DNA from: Promethearchaeota archaeon
GTDB lineage: Archaea; Asgardarchaeota; Lokiarchaeia; Sigyniarchaeales; SOKP01
DNA: 64,000 nucleotides
NCBI GenBank assembly: GCA_016840165.1
Contig: JAEOSU010000080.1
Coordinates: 150,036 to 214,035, forward strand
Direction of reading: 5' to 3'
The position numbers and the translations under genes are program-made. Below the pieces are notes generated by a model. It saw only the letters and a list, made by a program, of their open reading frames with translations. It made no database searches and was not told the origin of the DNA. Shown here one piece after another: positions 53,912-62,112 of this stretch (the first letter of the stretch is position 1; the number at the start of each line of letters is the position of its first letter).

Positions 53912-55113
53912 AGGTTAATCCCTTTGCTTTTTAACGTTGTATTTATTATACTTTCGAAATTTACTAAAGGAATATCTTGGATTTCAATAAATGCTTTTCT
54001 ACCCTTTATAGCCTCACTTTTAATATTCAATGAAATGATATCTTCTTTTTCAAATTCATTTAAATAATTCCATAATTGTGAATATGATCTGGGATTCAAT
54101 CCTAAATTTTCGCATAATATCTTATAAAGATTCAATATTTCGGAAATTGAAATTTCAGAATTTTCAGATTTCTTTAAATTTTTAATTATACTTAATAAAA
54201 AAATTAATTTCTGAATCGATAGATATTTTATAGCATCCTGAGTTGAAAATGACATTAAATCTTGATTTCCAAACCTTATACATTCAGAATTAAGGTATTT
54301 TAAATTTCTACTTTCAGCATATTTACTTGCTTTCCATAATAAATTTAAACCATATCGAATATCTCCCACTTTAAAAACTATTTTAGCGATCATTTCAAGA
54401 ATTTCATCAGAGTATGCATTTTCTTTTATGCTAATCCCTGCTCGATATTTCATAATATCAAATATCTGTTTTTTTGTGTAGTTTTCAAACTTTAAAATAT
54501 TTCTTTGAAGAGTACTCATAGTACTGACATCTAGATTGTTAATACAAGAGATATCTCTTACGATTCCTATAATAGATATCCGTTGTTTTGCGTTCAGCAT
54601 ATCATCATTGATCCTAGTTAAAGAATAAATTAAATCACCTCCATTTTGGATAAGATAGCTCAATTCATCTAGTACAATTAAAAGATGTAGATCATGAGTG
54701 TTGAGATATTCAGTAAGAACTTCTAAAAGATCTTGAGGAGAATATCCTCTTTTAGGAAAAGATTTATTCAATGAATGGATTATTTTAATTAATACTTTAT
54801 AATTTGTTCGTTCTTTTCTACAGTTTATATGTACATAATCTATTTGAATCTCTCTTTTATTTGAGGCCTTAACTAACATTTTTCCGAAAAGCTTAACTGT
54901 AGCTGTTTTCCCTATACCTGTTTTCCCTGTGATTAATACTTTCCTTGATATTGAATTTGGATAAGTAATAAGAGATAAGAATAATTGGGATAAGATAGTG
55001 AGTTCTTTCTCTCTGTGGGGTAAATTATCAGGAATAAAATTAATGTCTAATGTTTTTTCATCAATGAAAAGAGAGGGTTTTTTTAATAAATTTTCAAAAT
55101 AATCTGTACTCAT
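53908..55113 (-). CDS. orc1: Orc1/Cdc6 replication initiator
   Basis: The 401-residue product is a complete Orc1/Cdc6: an initiator-specific N-terminal helix, the LPHREKELTIL motif (31-41), Walker A GKTGIGKT (63-70), Walker B LLIVLDE with Asp149/Glu150, sensor 1 IIGIVRD, sensor 2 GDIRYGLNLL and a C-terminal winged helix (about 300-395). It binds origin recognition boxes and helps load MCM. A replication origin often lies just upstream of such genes; the 264-base spacer 55114-55377 is the natural place to look. It forms an operon with a winged-helix and a peptidase gene. Confidence 0.93.
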   Translation of the reverse strand: MSTDYFENLLKKPSLFIDEKTLDINFIPDNLPHREKELTILSQLFLSLITYPNSISRKVLITGKTGIGKTATVKLFGKMLVKASNKREIQIDYVHINCRKERTNYKVLIKIIHSLNKSFPKRGYSPQDLLEVLTEYLNTHDLHLLIVLDELSYLIQNGGDLIYSLTRINDDMLNAKQRISIIGIVRDISCINNLDVSTMSTLQRNILKFENYTKKQIFDIMKYRAGISIKENAYSDEILEMIAKIVFKVGDIRYGLNLLWKASKYAESRNLKYLNSECIRFGNQDLMSFSTQDAIKYLSIQKLIFLLSIIKNLKKSENSEISISEILNLYKILCENLGLNPRSYSQLWNYLNEFEKEDIISLNIKSEAIKGRKAFIEIQDIPLVNFESIINTTLKSKGINL

Positions 55114-55377
55114 TGAAAATTACCGATAAACTTAATATTAGAATTAAGATACTTATTGTTTTTAATAGAATACAGAGTAAGAAATTTTTATTATTATAAA
55201 AAAATGGTTTAAGTTAAAAAAACCCGTAAATCTTTTAAATATTCATATTAAAATATCTCTAAAAAAGCCCTAAAGCATTGTTGCCCAAGAAAAATATCAT
55301 TTAATGAATTTGTCGGACATACTAATGGAGAAGAATAATTCAAGGATGCTATTTAAATTATTAAAAATAAATTTCTC

Positions 55378-56586
55378 TCAAAATCTGAAACATATTTCAT
55401 TAATTCTTTTAAATTTTGGTTTTTTCTTTCTGGACATGTAAAGATAGTTTATTATTATTATCATACTGAAAATACTACAAATTATAACTAAAACAAGTGA
55501 AACAAAAGAATTATTGTTATTCAGTGTAACTGTTGATATTTCAAAATCTAAGACTAGATTTTTATTCTTTAATAAGAAACTACCATTATAAATTAAATCT
55601 ATGTAAAAATTATAATGAAGCTGGGTAATCTCATAAAAAGGTGAGGAAATGTTTAATTTTAGTATTCCAAACTTGTCAGTTTGAGAAAAAATATTATAAG
55701 ATATACTAAAATTATCATAAATTAGCACTTTTATAGTTTGATTTATTAGGGGTACAATAGAGTCATTGAGATAATAAAAAAAGAGTTCTAATTCAACATT
55801 TTCATTCCATCCCAATTCTCTTTCATACTTTATAATATCAATATATACAGGTATTTTTTCTACTAAAATTTCAAAATTGAAAATACTTTGATTGTATATA
55901 ACTCCATTTGTAATATTAAAGATAATATAATTAATTCCAATAAGCATATCATCAGTCGATGAAAGATTTAAAGAGATAATTCCTTGATAATTTGAGGTAT
56001 AGTTGCTTTCATATATTTTTAGATTATTTGAAAATATGTATAACATAATTTCTTGACCAGATAAACTAGTATTAGTATCTTCATGATAAAAGCGGGCGGA
56101 AAATGCTAAATTTTTGCCTAGGATTATAGTATCTCTAAAATTAGCTAATTGACAGTGAATATTTCTTTTAATGATAGTAATATCCAAAGTATCTAGAACT
56201 TCTGATAAAAGTATTCCCCCATTAATTCGATTATACATGATTGCTTTTATTGCAATAATATTAGAATAATTACTAATATTTAGGTTGAGATTTTCTATTT
56301 TTATGGTCCAATTTAGTTCGAAAAATCCTTTATCTTTATACGTTGACGAGTTCCATATCGATTTATCAGAGTCATCAAAAATTCTAATTTGAAAGTAAGG
56401 ATCATCTCCCTCCACATAATCCATCTCCCATGAAGCTTCGATTTCTATTGACTCATCGGCATAATATAATTCTTTATTGGTTCTAAAGTAAATTAATTCA
56501 TAAGTCAAAGCTAAAGTAGATTGTTCAATCAATAATATTGATAGAAATAGATAAATTAGGATCAATATTGTTTTTTTTTGTTTCAC
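55378..56586 (-). CDS. Secreted, membrane-anchored beta-rich protein
   Basis: The 402-residue product has a signal peptide (about 1-26), three to four Ig-like beta domains with many N-glycosylation sequons (NLS, NST, NIT, NQS) and a C-terminal membrane helix (about 360-382) followed by a basic tail (RKKKPKFKR). The domain edges show repeated phrases such as LGWNENVELELFF and LGKNLAFSARFY. It is a cell-surface protein of unknown ligand. Start is GTG. It lies upstream of orc1 on the same strand. Confidence 0.65.
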   Translation of the reverse strand: MKQKKTILILIYLFLSILLIEQSTLALTYELIYFRTNKELYYADESIEIEASWEMDYVEGDDPYFQIRIFDDSDKSIWNSSTYKDKGFFELNWTIKIENLNLNISNYSNIIAIKAIMYNRINGGILLSEVLDTLDITIIKRNIHCQLANFRDTIILGKNLAFSARFYHEDTNTSLSGQEIMLYIFSNNLKIYESNYTSNYQGIISLNLSSTDDMLIGINYIIFNITNGVIYNQSIFNFEILVEKIPVYIDIIKYERELGWNENVELELFFYYLNDSIVPLINQTIKVLIYDNFSISYNIFSQTDKFGILKLNISSPFYEITQLHYNFYIDLIYNGSFLLKNKNLVLDFEISTVTLNNNNSFVSLVLVIICSIFSMIIIINYLYMSRKKKPKFKRINEICFRF

Positions 56587-56689
56587 ATCATAATTTTTAA
56601 ATTATTTATAAAAACTCATAGATTTCCAAAAAATTTTAATCCATAAAAAATTATTATTCAAAAAGATTGCCGAAATTATTGAATAAAAA

Positions 56690-56884
56690 ATGGGAAAAGT
56701 AAGGCCAATTTTGATTAAAAATGTTTCAAAAGAATTAATTAGTAAATATCCAGATGTTTTCACAACAGATTTTGAGGAAAATAAGAAATTATTAGACAAA
56801 TACCTTGAGATTGATTCAAAACATTTAAGGAATAGAATATCCGGTTATATTGTTAATTTGTTAAAAATAAAAAATAAGGATTAA
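56690..56884 (+). CDS. rps17e: 30S ribosomal protein S17e (eS17)
   Basis: The 64-residue product matches archaeal eS17 from end to end: MGKVRPILIKNVSKELISKYPD, FTTDFEENKKLLDKYL and SKHLRNRISGYIVNLLK. eS17 is found only in archaea and eukaryotes. The length is normal for archaea. It is followed 56 bases later by the UPF0148 zinc-finger gene on the same strand. Confidence 0.96.
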   Translation: MGKVRPILIKNVSKELISKYPDVFTTDFEENKKLLDKYLEIDSKHLRNRISGYIVNLLKIKNKD

Positions 56885-56940
56885 AAATTCAATAAAATCC
56901 AAGTTATAATATCAATTAAGATTAAAACTACTAATTTTTA

Positions 56941-57333
56941 GTGATTAATATTAAGGAAGATGTTAAAAAAATGGCAAATCTTCTAAAATCAGGTTATACA
57001 ATGCTAAATCTAGCATGTCCTGTTTGTAATAACCCGGTATTTAGAAATAAAAATGGAGATACTTTTTGTCCAATCTGTAATAGGAAAGTCTTACTCATTA
57101 ATCATGAGTTATCTGATGATGAAGATAAGAATCATATACCAATAATTCAAAATAAAGAAAGTAACAGAGAAGTAAATAATATTACTATTTATCAGGATTT
57201 GAAGCGTGTCGCGATTATGAAAGTAAAAAATTTCACTAATTTATTAGAAAATGAGAAAGATATTGATATTGTTGATAAATTAACTCGTTCTTTAATCCAA
57301 TTGATTACTTTAATTAACCAAATCAGGGAATAA
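56941..57333 (+). CDS. UPF0148/Sjogren autoantigen p27-type zinc protein
   Basis: The 130-residue product opens with KKMANLLKSGYTMLNLACPVCNNPVF and a second CPIC pair (CP.C...FCPIC), the UPF0148 (autoantigen p27/SSSCA1-like) zinc ribbon. The rest is charged and ends in a helix with a leucine pattern. Its cellular role is not known to me. Start is GTG; the in-frame ATG at 56971 is an alternative. It follows eS17. Confidence 0.85.
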   Translation: MINIKEDVKKMANLLKSGYTMLNLACPVCNNPVFRNKNGDTFCPICNRKVLLINHELSDDEDKNHIPIIQNKESNREVNNITIYQDLKRVAIMKVKNFTNLLENEKDIDIVDKLTRSLIQLITLINQIRE

Positions 57334-57433
57334 TATTAAATTGCAGATAATTTAGTATAATCTCTCTTGTTTTATTTACCTTGTATAATATCTTTCAAAT
57401 CTTTTTTATTATATGATTCCTGAATAAGATTAG

Positions 57434-57538
57434 TGCTTCTGCCGGGATTTGAACCCGGGTCGCGAGGGTGAGAGCCTCAAATGCTTGACCTTCTCTTATA
57501 AGCAAAGAGTTAAATTGGCCGGACTACACTACAGAAGC
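57434..57538 (-). tRNA. tRNA-Glu (CUC) with a 30-base intron in the D loop
   Basis: Acceptor halves GCTTCTG and CAGAAGC pair, with discriminator A. The anticodon loop CTCTCAC gives CUC and the T arm is CCGGG TTCAAAT CCCGG. The 105-base gene exceeds the 75-base mature form by 30 bases. The excess lies in the D loop after the GG pair; the boundary is ambiguous because CAA occurs at both ends. The intron has a perfect hairpin CTCTT TGCTTAT AAGAG. CCA is not encoded. The site differs from the usual position 37/38. Confidence 0.9.
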
Positions 57539-57735
57539 ATTAGTGCACTTTTAAATAAATACTATAAAATTTAATCTTAATTAAAAAATCTCGTTTCTAA
57601 TTTAAAATAAAAGGCAACTATGAATAATTAAAATCGCTTAATAATTTAAATTTAATTAATCATATGCTTAAGATTGTAGGTATATAGACCCCTTCTTATT
57701 TTTAAAAAGAAAACTAATAAAAGTAAAATTGAAAT

Positions 57736-58752
57736 TTATTTAGAAATAAATAGCGGTTTCAATAAATTCACATAATGATCTCTGATTGAATATTCCGCAA
57801 TCTGAGTTGCTTCAGAAATTAGAGATTGAGTTAAAACTGATTTTTGATTATATTCTTGAGCAATTAGCTTATTGGCGAGATATATTATTGCCCCTGTTAA
57901 TATAAATGGATTACGACCTCCACGATGCCAAGCAGTAAGTTCTTTCAATACGTATCTGCATTTCTTAGAAAGTTCATTATGATATTCTTGTTTGGTCCAA
58001 TTCACTCCCTTTTTTATTAATCTGTTTTCTAAATCCTTATGATTAATTACTTCATTGAGTAATCGAATAATATAATCCTCACTTTTATGGGGTGTTGAAC
58101 TTCTACCTAAATGTTTCTTATATCTTATTCCATCTCTTAAGATAAGTCTAGGATTTACTCTATGCCCAAAATTTTGAAATGCTTTCGAAATTTCATTTAT
58201 TGTAATTGGAGCGTTATGAAATTCTTTCCTTGCGGCATAAAAGATACAAAAAGCAATCAATGAAATATTATTAATGACCTTACCTTCCTTTCGAAGTATC
58301 TTTTTATAAACATATGCGGCATTTTTTCTTATATTCCGGTTTAAATTTAAAAAGGTGGATATTTTATTTAGAATGTTAAAAACTCTATATTCAGTCTCAT
58401 GGTCCTTAATCCTCAGGAATTGAGCATAATTTTTCTTTAATCTTCCATATAATTTTTGTTCATTTGGAGATAATAGTTTACCTGATTTATCTTTAAGATA
58501 TTTTGTGTTTTCATAATCAATAAATGTACCTAATCCGCCAATAAAATCAGTTCTTTCTCCAAGAGAAACATATTGCTTACTCAAATTACCTTTTATATGA
58601 TATTTATTAAAGATATATGATGATTCTTTAAAATGGTTTTCATGAACCAAACCACAGTCTTTACAAATCAATTCGAAGCTAGTTTCTACGATATTTCCTC
58701 CACATTCTGGACATTTTTTTAATAAACCTTTAACTGATATGTCTTGTACCAT
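57736..58752 (-). CDS. tfb2: Second transcription factor IIB paralogue, divergent
   Basis: The 338-residue product has the TFB order: zinc ribbon Cys14/Cys17/Cys30/Cys33, then two cyclin folds with NNISLIAFCIFYAARKE and NPFILTGAIIYLANK. The linker is long and differs from the TFB at 34261 in having LSPNEQKLYGRLKKN. Divergent TFBs in archaea often serve alternative promoters or stress programmes. The ribbon is intact, so it should bind polymerase. It is 40 residues longer than the canonical TFB. Confidence 0.85.
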   Translation of the reverse strand: MVQDISVKGLLKKCPECGGNIVETSFELICKDCGLVHENHFKESSYIFNKYHIKGNLSKQYVSLGERTDFIGGLGTFIDYENTKYLKDKSGKLLSPNEQKLYGRLKKNYAQFLRIKDHETEYRVFNILNKISTFLNLNRNIRKNAAYVYKKILRKEGKVINNISLIAFCIFYAARKEFHNAPITINEISKAFQNFGHRVNPRLILRDGIRYKKHLGRSSTPHKSEDYIIRLLNEVINHKDLENRLIKKGVNWTKQEYHNELSKKCRYVLKELTAWHRGGRNPFILTGAIIYLANKLIAQEYNQKSVLTQSLISEATQIAEYSIRDHYVNLLKPLFISK

Positions 58753-58954
58753 CTTATTTCATTTATTAAATAATTCTTATAATTAGATGTAGCAATTTGA
58801 CATTTATCTCGATTTTATGTAATTTTCATCTTAAACAAAAGCAAATCTTTACTCTTCAGATGATTTTGTATATATAGGCTAAGAGAGAGAGATAATTATA
58901 AGTAAAAATATTGGAATTTAAATGATTTTTTGACTATTAACATAAGACATTGAA

Positions 58955-59191
58955 ATGACTCAAATTTTAAGAAAATCTAAAGAGATTGAAGATTATTACC
59001 ATCGACATTTAGAAAAATTGCGGGAAATTCAAACCGAACTAAAAAAATTAATTAGAAATAAACGCCAAATCACTTATTCTGATATTATTAATTATCTTAT
59101 TAAACAAGATTATAAAGGAGAGATTTATACTCAGATTATACTTTGGTGTAATTATAAAATCCGCAAGGGGAACTTTTTTATTGAATTTTAA
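58955..59191 (+). CDS. Small helical protein, unknown
   Basis: The 78-residue product begins with a long charged helix (QILRKSKEIEDYYHRHLEKLREIQTELKKL) and continues with a possible winged-helix-like part (QITYSDIINYLIKQDYKG, then YKIRKGNFFIEF). No family is recognised. It is followed by about 250 bases without a gene, then the GTPase. Confidence 0.45.
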   Translation: MTQILRKSKEIEDYYHRHLEKLREIQTELKKLIRNKRQITYSDIINYLIKQDYKGEIYTQIILWCNYKIRKGNFFIEF

Positions 59192-59443
59192 ATGATTTGT
59201 GTTTAATAATTCGAGCGCTACAATCTGATATATTTCGAAGTAGCAAAATTTGGATTTTTGTTATCTATCGTATGCGAATAAATAAAAATTAAAAAATTAT
59301 TATAAATATGTAATTATAATAATAGGTATAGTATAATTAAAATTAAGTTTAACATATTTTCGCAATAAAAAAAATAATCCACTTATATTATTGATAAATC
59401 TGATTAATCACTCTATTAACAATAAATCAAGAGAGAGTTATAA

Positions 59444-60124
59444 ATGGTAAGATGGACAGCAGATCATAATATATATATAAAAATTCTCTACTGGGGAATG
59501 GGGGGTTCTGGTAAAACAACAATTGTTGATACCTTATACAGATTAACTAAAGAGCAAAAGAAAGATATCGCGCCAAAAGGAAATTTGACTAAAATTTCAA
59601 TGGCTAGTGGTTCAACTCTTTATTTTGACCGGGGAATCTTTCAATCTACTAAGCAAAACAAGGTCTATTATCATGTTTATACGGTTGCTGGACAAAGTAG
59701 ATTCTCGCCTTTAAGAAAAAAGATTTTTAAAGGAACTGATGGCGTAATCTTTGTAGTCGACTCCCAAACACATTTTTTTGAAGATAATATTGAATCATTA
59801 AAAGAATTAAAAAATATAACTCGTGGCAAATTAATTAAAGAAATTCCAATGATCACAATGCTTAATAAACAAGATCTCAATGAGATTATAGGAGAAGAGG
59901 ATTTTAAACAAGTATTAAAAGAAGAAAAATTATGGTTTGAACCAGATCATGAATTATATATTTGGAATCCCATAATCTATAAAACTTGTGCTTTATGGGA
60001 TAAACATAAAGAAGTTTACAGGAGTTTTAGTGAGTGTGCAAGAAGAACAGGTTTATATCAAATATATGGGGATGGAAAAGCACCTGGGGGAGATACTTTT
60101 AGAAAAGATCCCCCCGAATTCTAA
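59444..60124 (+). CDS. MglA-type small GTPase
   Basis: The 226-residue product has G1 GMGGSGKT (18-25), G3 TVAGQSRF (80-87) and G4 NKQD in MLNKQDL. As in bacterial MglA, the Asp of the usual DxxGQ is Thr (Thr80). FKGTDGVIFVVDSQ also follows the MglA pattern. The C-terminal part (about 190-226) is longer and rich in Gly/Pro. MglA-type GTPases set polarity or recruit partners through roadblock regulators. It stands alone; its start follows a GAGAGAG site. Confidence 0.88.
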   Translation: MVRWTADHNIYIKILYWGMGGSGKTTIVDTLYRLTKEQKKDIAPKGNLTKISMASGSTLYFDRGIFQSTKQNKVYYHVYTVAGQSRFSPLRKKIFKGTDGVIFVVDSQTHFFEDNIESLKELKNITRGKLIKEIPMITMLNKQDLNEIIGEEDFKQVLKEEKLWFEPDHELYIWNPIIYKTCALWDKHKEVYRSFSECARRTGLYQIYGDGKAPGGDTFRKDPPEF

Positions 60125-60415
60125 TAAATTTGACTTAATTTAAATATTGTTTTATTCATGCATATCACACTAGATCAAAAAAAATAAATTATGGAATAAT
60201 TTGATGATAAAAGGAATTCCCTGAGGTTGTAAAAATCAATGAAATCAAAATTAACAATGACCTAATTTAAATTAGGGATGAAATCTTATAGTTACATTGA
60301 TGATTATATAAACCTGCTCAACTCTCGAAACATTTTGTATCAAATTAATAATTTATTTATATTTTAATAAATTTAATAACAATATTCTTAACACTATAAA
60401 TGATGAAGATTTAAA

Positions 60416-60598
60416 TTGGGATTATACAATAATATTAAAGAAGATCTTCCCGAACAATTTTCTATATTTCAGATGATGGATGTTCTGGGGATAAACGCTT
60501 CAGAAGTGAGAAAAGTAAGAAATTTGCTGAAACAATTCAGTATTCAAGGATATATCACAAGAATTTCAAAAAATATGTATAAAAAATTAGAAAATTAA
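60416..60598 (+). CDS. Small winged-helix-like protein
   Basis: The 60-residue product from TTG at 60416 reads as a compact helix-turn-helix: SIFQMMDVLGIN, ASEVRKVRNLLKQFSIQGYITR, then a basic wing. No ATG is in frame upstream; a stop lies 12 bases before the TTG. It lies between the two GTPase loci, 4 bases from the convergent GTPase gene. The start is uncertain. Confidence 0.45.
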   Translation: MGLYNNIKEDLPEQFSIFQMMDVLGINASEVRKVRNLLKQFSIQGYITRISKNMYKKLEN

Positions 60599-60601
60599 AG
60601 G

Positions 60602-61195
60602 TTAATTAGTTAAACTCATATTGATTGTTAGTTGGGGAAATATAAAACTAATTAACTTATTAAAAGCATCTAAAATTCCTTGACCTCTTAATGCTATGGT
60701 TTTATTTATTGAAATATATCTAAATCTATTTAAATCTATTAATCGAAGAAATTGATTGTCATTTAATCTCAAATCATTAACTAAGTCGTGCTTGTTAAAT
60801 GAAATAATAATCGGAATCTCTTGGATCTGATTCCCAAACATCGATTTTAATTCATTCCATGATCTTAGATTATGTTGCAGATATGATTGTCTTGAATCAA
60901 CAACAAATATTAAACCATCTACTCCATTCAAAGTCGCAGGACGAGTGCTAGCATAAAAATCTTGACCTGTTGCAGAATAGATCAAGAATTTTAAACTCCA
61001 ATCTGCTCCTTTAAAATTTAGAACTCCAAAATCAAAAAAAAGTGTTCGGCCAACGGAACTATCAATTGATTTTAACTTCTCGCCCTTATTAAAATAGGAA
61101 AATAGATACTTTATGGATGTAGTTTTTCCTGACATAGCAGGCCCATAATAAACCAATTTTACTTGTAATATTTTGTTTTTATAATCAAATATCAT
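60602..61195 (-). CDS. MglA-type small GTPase of a roadblock operon
   Basis: The 197-residue product has G1 GPAMSGKT (18-25), switch II SATGQDFYASTR (74-85), a GVDGLIFVVDSRQSY segment and G4 NKHD. The usual Asp of DxxGQ is Ser74, a change typical of the MglA group. It is the third gene of the roadblock operon; the start is 7 bases after the preceding stop. The position next to a roadblock protein matches the MglA-MglB pairing in bacteria. No lipid anchor is seen. Confidence 0.9.
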   Translation of the reverse strand: MIFDYKNKILQVKLVYYGPAMSGKTTSIKYLFSYFNKGEKLKSIDSSVGRTLFFDFGVLNFKGADWSLKFLIYSATGQDFYASTRPATLNGVDGLIFVVDSRQSYLQHNLRSWNELKSMFGNQIQEIPIIISFNKHDLVNDLRLNDNQFLRLIDLNRFRYISINKTIALRGQGILDAFNKLISFIFPQLTINMSLTN

Positions 61196-61202
61196 ATATT
61201 AT

Positions 61203-62099
61203 CTAACCCCACATTGACTGCATACTATCAAGAGCGTTAATTTTTTTACCATTTTCAATAACCAAGGAGAAATCTTCATTCCATTCTTTATTAATAAATG
61301 AAATGATACGCTCTAATGGAGCCTCTTCATAATCAATCGTTTCTAATAATGTTTTATTCCCAATCTTGGTATTAATCTCAATATTACGCAACAAATTTAA
61401 ACGAGAAAGGATAAAAAAGGCTCTTTTTGACGCAGAGAAGAATTTTTGCATTTCTGTTTTAATAATGTTTTTTTTCAATTCTTTTTTTTCAGTCTCAAAA
61501 TCTAAAAGAGTATTCATCAAATCTTTATCAATATTATCAAATTTTGTTTTTTCATTTAATACCCTCATCATTTTAGCTATAGCTTTCTCTGTGTCTTGAG
61601 AGATTTTTTGTAAGAAATTCTGTTCGAGTGTAAGGTCTATCTCTTTTAAATTTATTCCTTCTAATTCAATTTGACTTTTTTCTGAATTAAGTTTGATAAT
61701 CAAGAAAATTTTCATTTTTTTTTTTAAACTTTCTTTTATGTTAAAATGGCTATTTTTTTTTTGTAATATTTCAATTCCGATTATCCATGAATGAAATTTA
61801 TCAAATGTATTTAAGGCTTTTAAAGAAACGCTGCATGGGCATCTAATATGTGCTCTTTCAGAATTGTAATCAATATTTTCATTTTGGATCAGATTTTCAT
61901 ATTCTGATAGAGAAACAAAATCTGTATAAAAGACAAATTCTTTTCTAAAATGGATTAACTCAGATAGTTCAACTAGGAACTTATTAACATCCTCTGTGAA
62001 TTCTCCAGAGACTATAATAGGTATTCTGTTTAGAAGAGAGTAAAATATTAACGATGCGTCTTGAAGTTTCAATGTCTCGAGAATTTTGAAAAAATTCAT
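61203..62099 (-). CDS. Unknown protein between roadblock and MglA-type GTPase genes
   Basis: The 298-residue product is not recognised. The N-terminal third is alpha/beta (SLIFYSLLNRIPIIVSGEFTEDVNKFLVEL, then KEFVFYTDFVSLSEYENLI) with CPC near 92-94. The middle (about 115-225) is a long charged helical or coiled region, and the C-terminus is mixed. It resembles an effector/adaptor with a P-loop-like core lacking a Walker A. It starts 13 bases after the roadblock stop and ends 7 bases before the GTPase, so the three proteins are coexpressed. Confidence 0.7.
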   Translation of the reverse strand: MNFFKILETLKLQDASLIFYSLLNRIPIIVSGEFTEDVNKFLVELSELIHFRKEFVFYTDFVSLSEYENLIQNENIDYNSERAHIRCPCSVSLKALNTFDKFHSWIIGIEILQKKNSHFNIKESLKKKMKIFLIIKLNSEKSQIELEGINLKEIDLTLEQNFLQKISQDTEKAIAKMMRVLNEKTKFDNIDKDLMNTLLDFETEKKELKKNIIKTEMQKFFSASKRAFFILSRLNLLRNIEINTKIGNKTLLETIDYEEAPLERIISFINKEWNEDFSLVIENGKKINALDSMQSMWG

Positions 62100-62112
62100 T
62101 TTCTCACCTTTT

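Noticed and set aside
55305..55450. Short frame starting ATGAATTTGTCGG upstream of and overlapping the secreted protein gene
   Set aside because: About 45 codons, antisense over half its length to a better-supported gene, with no ribosome-binding site.
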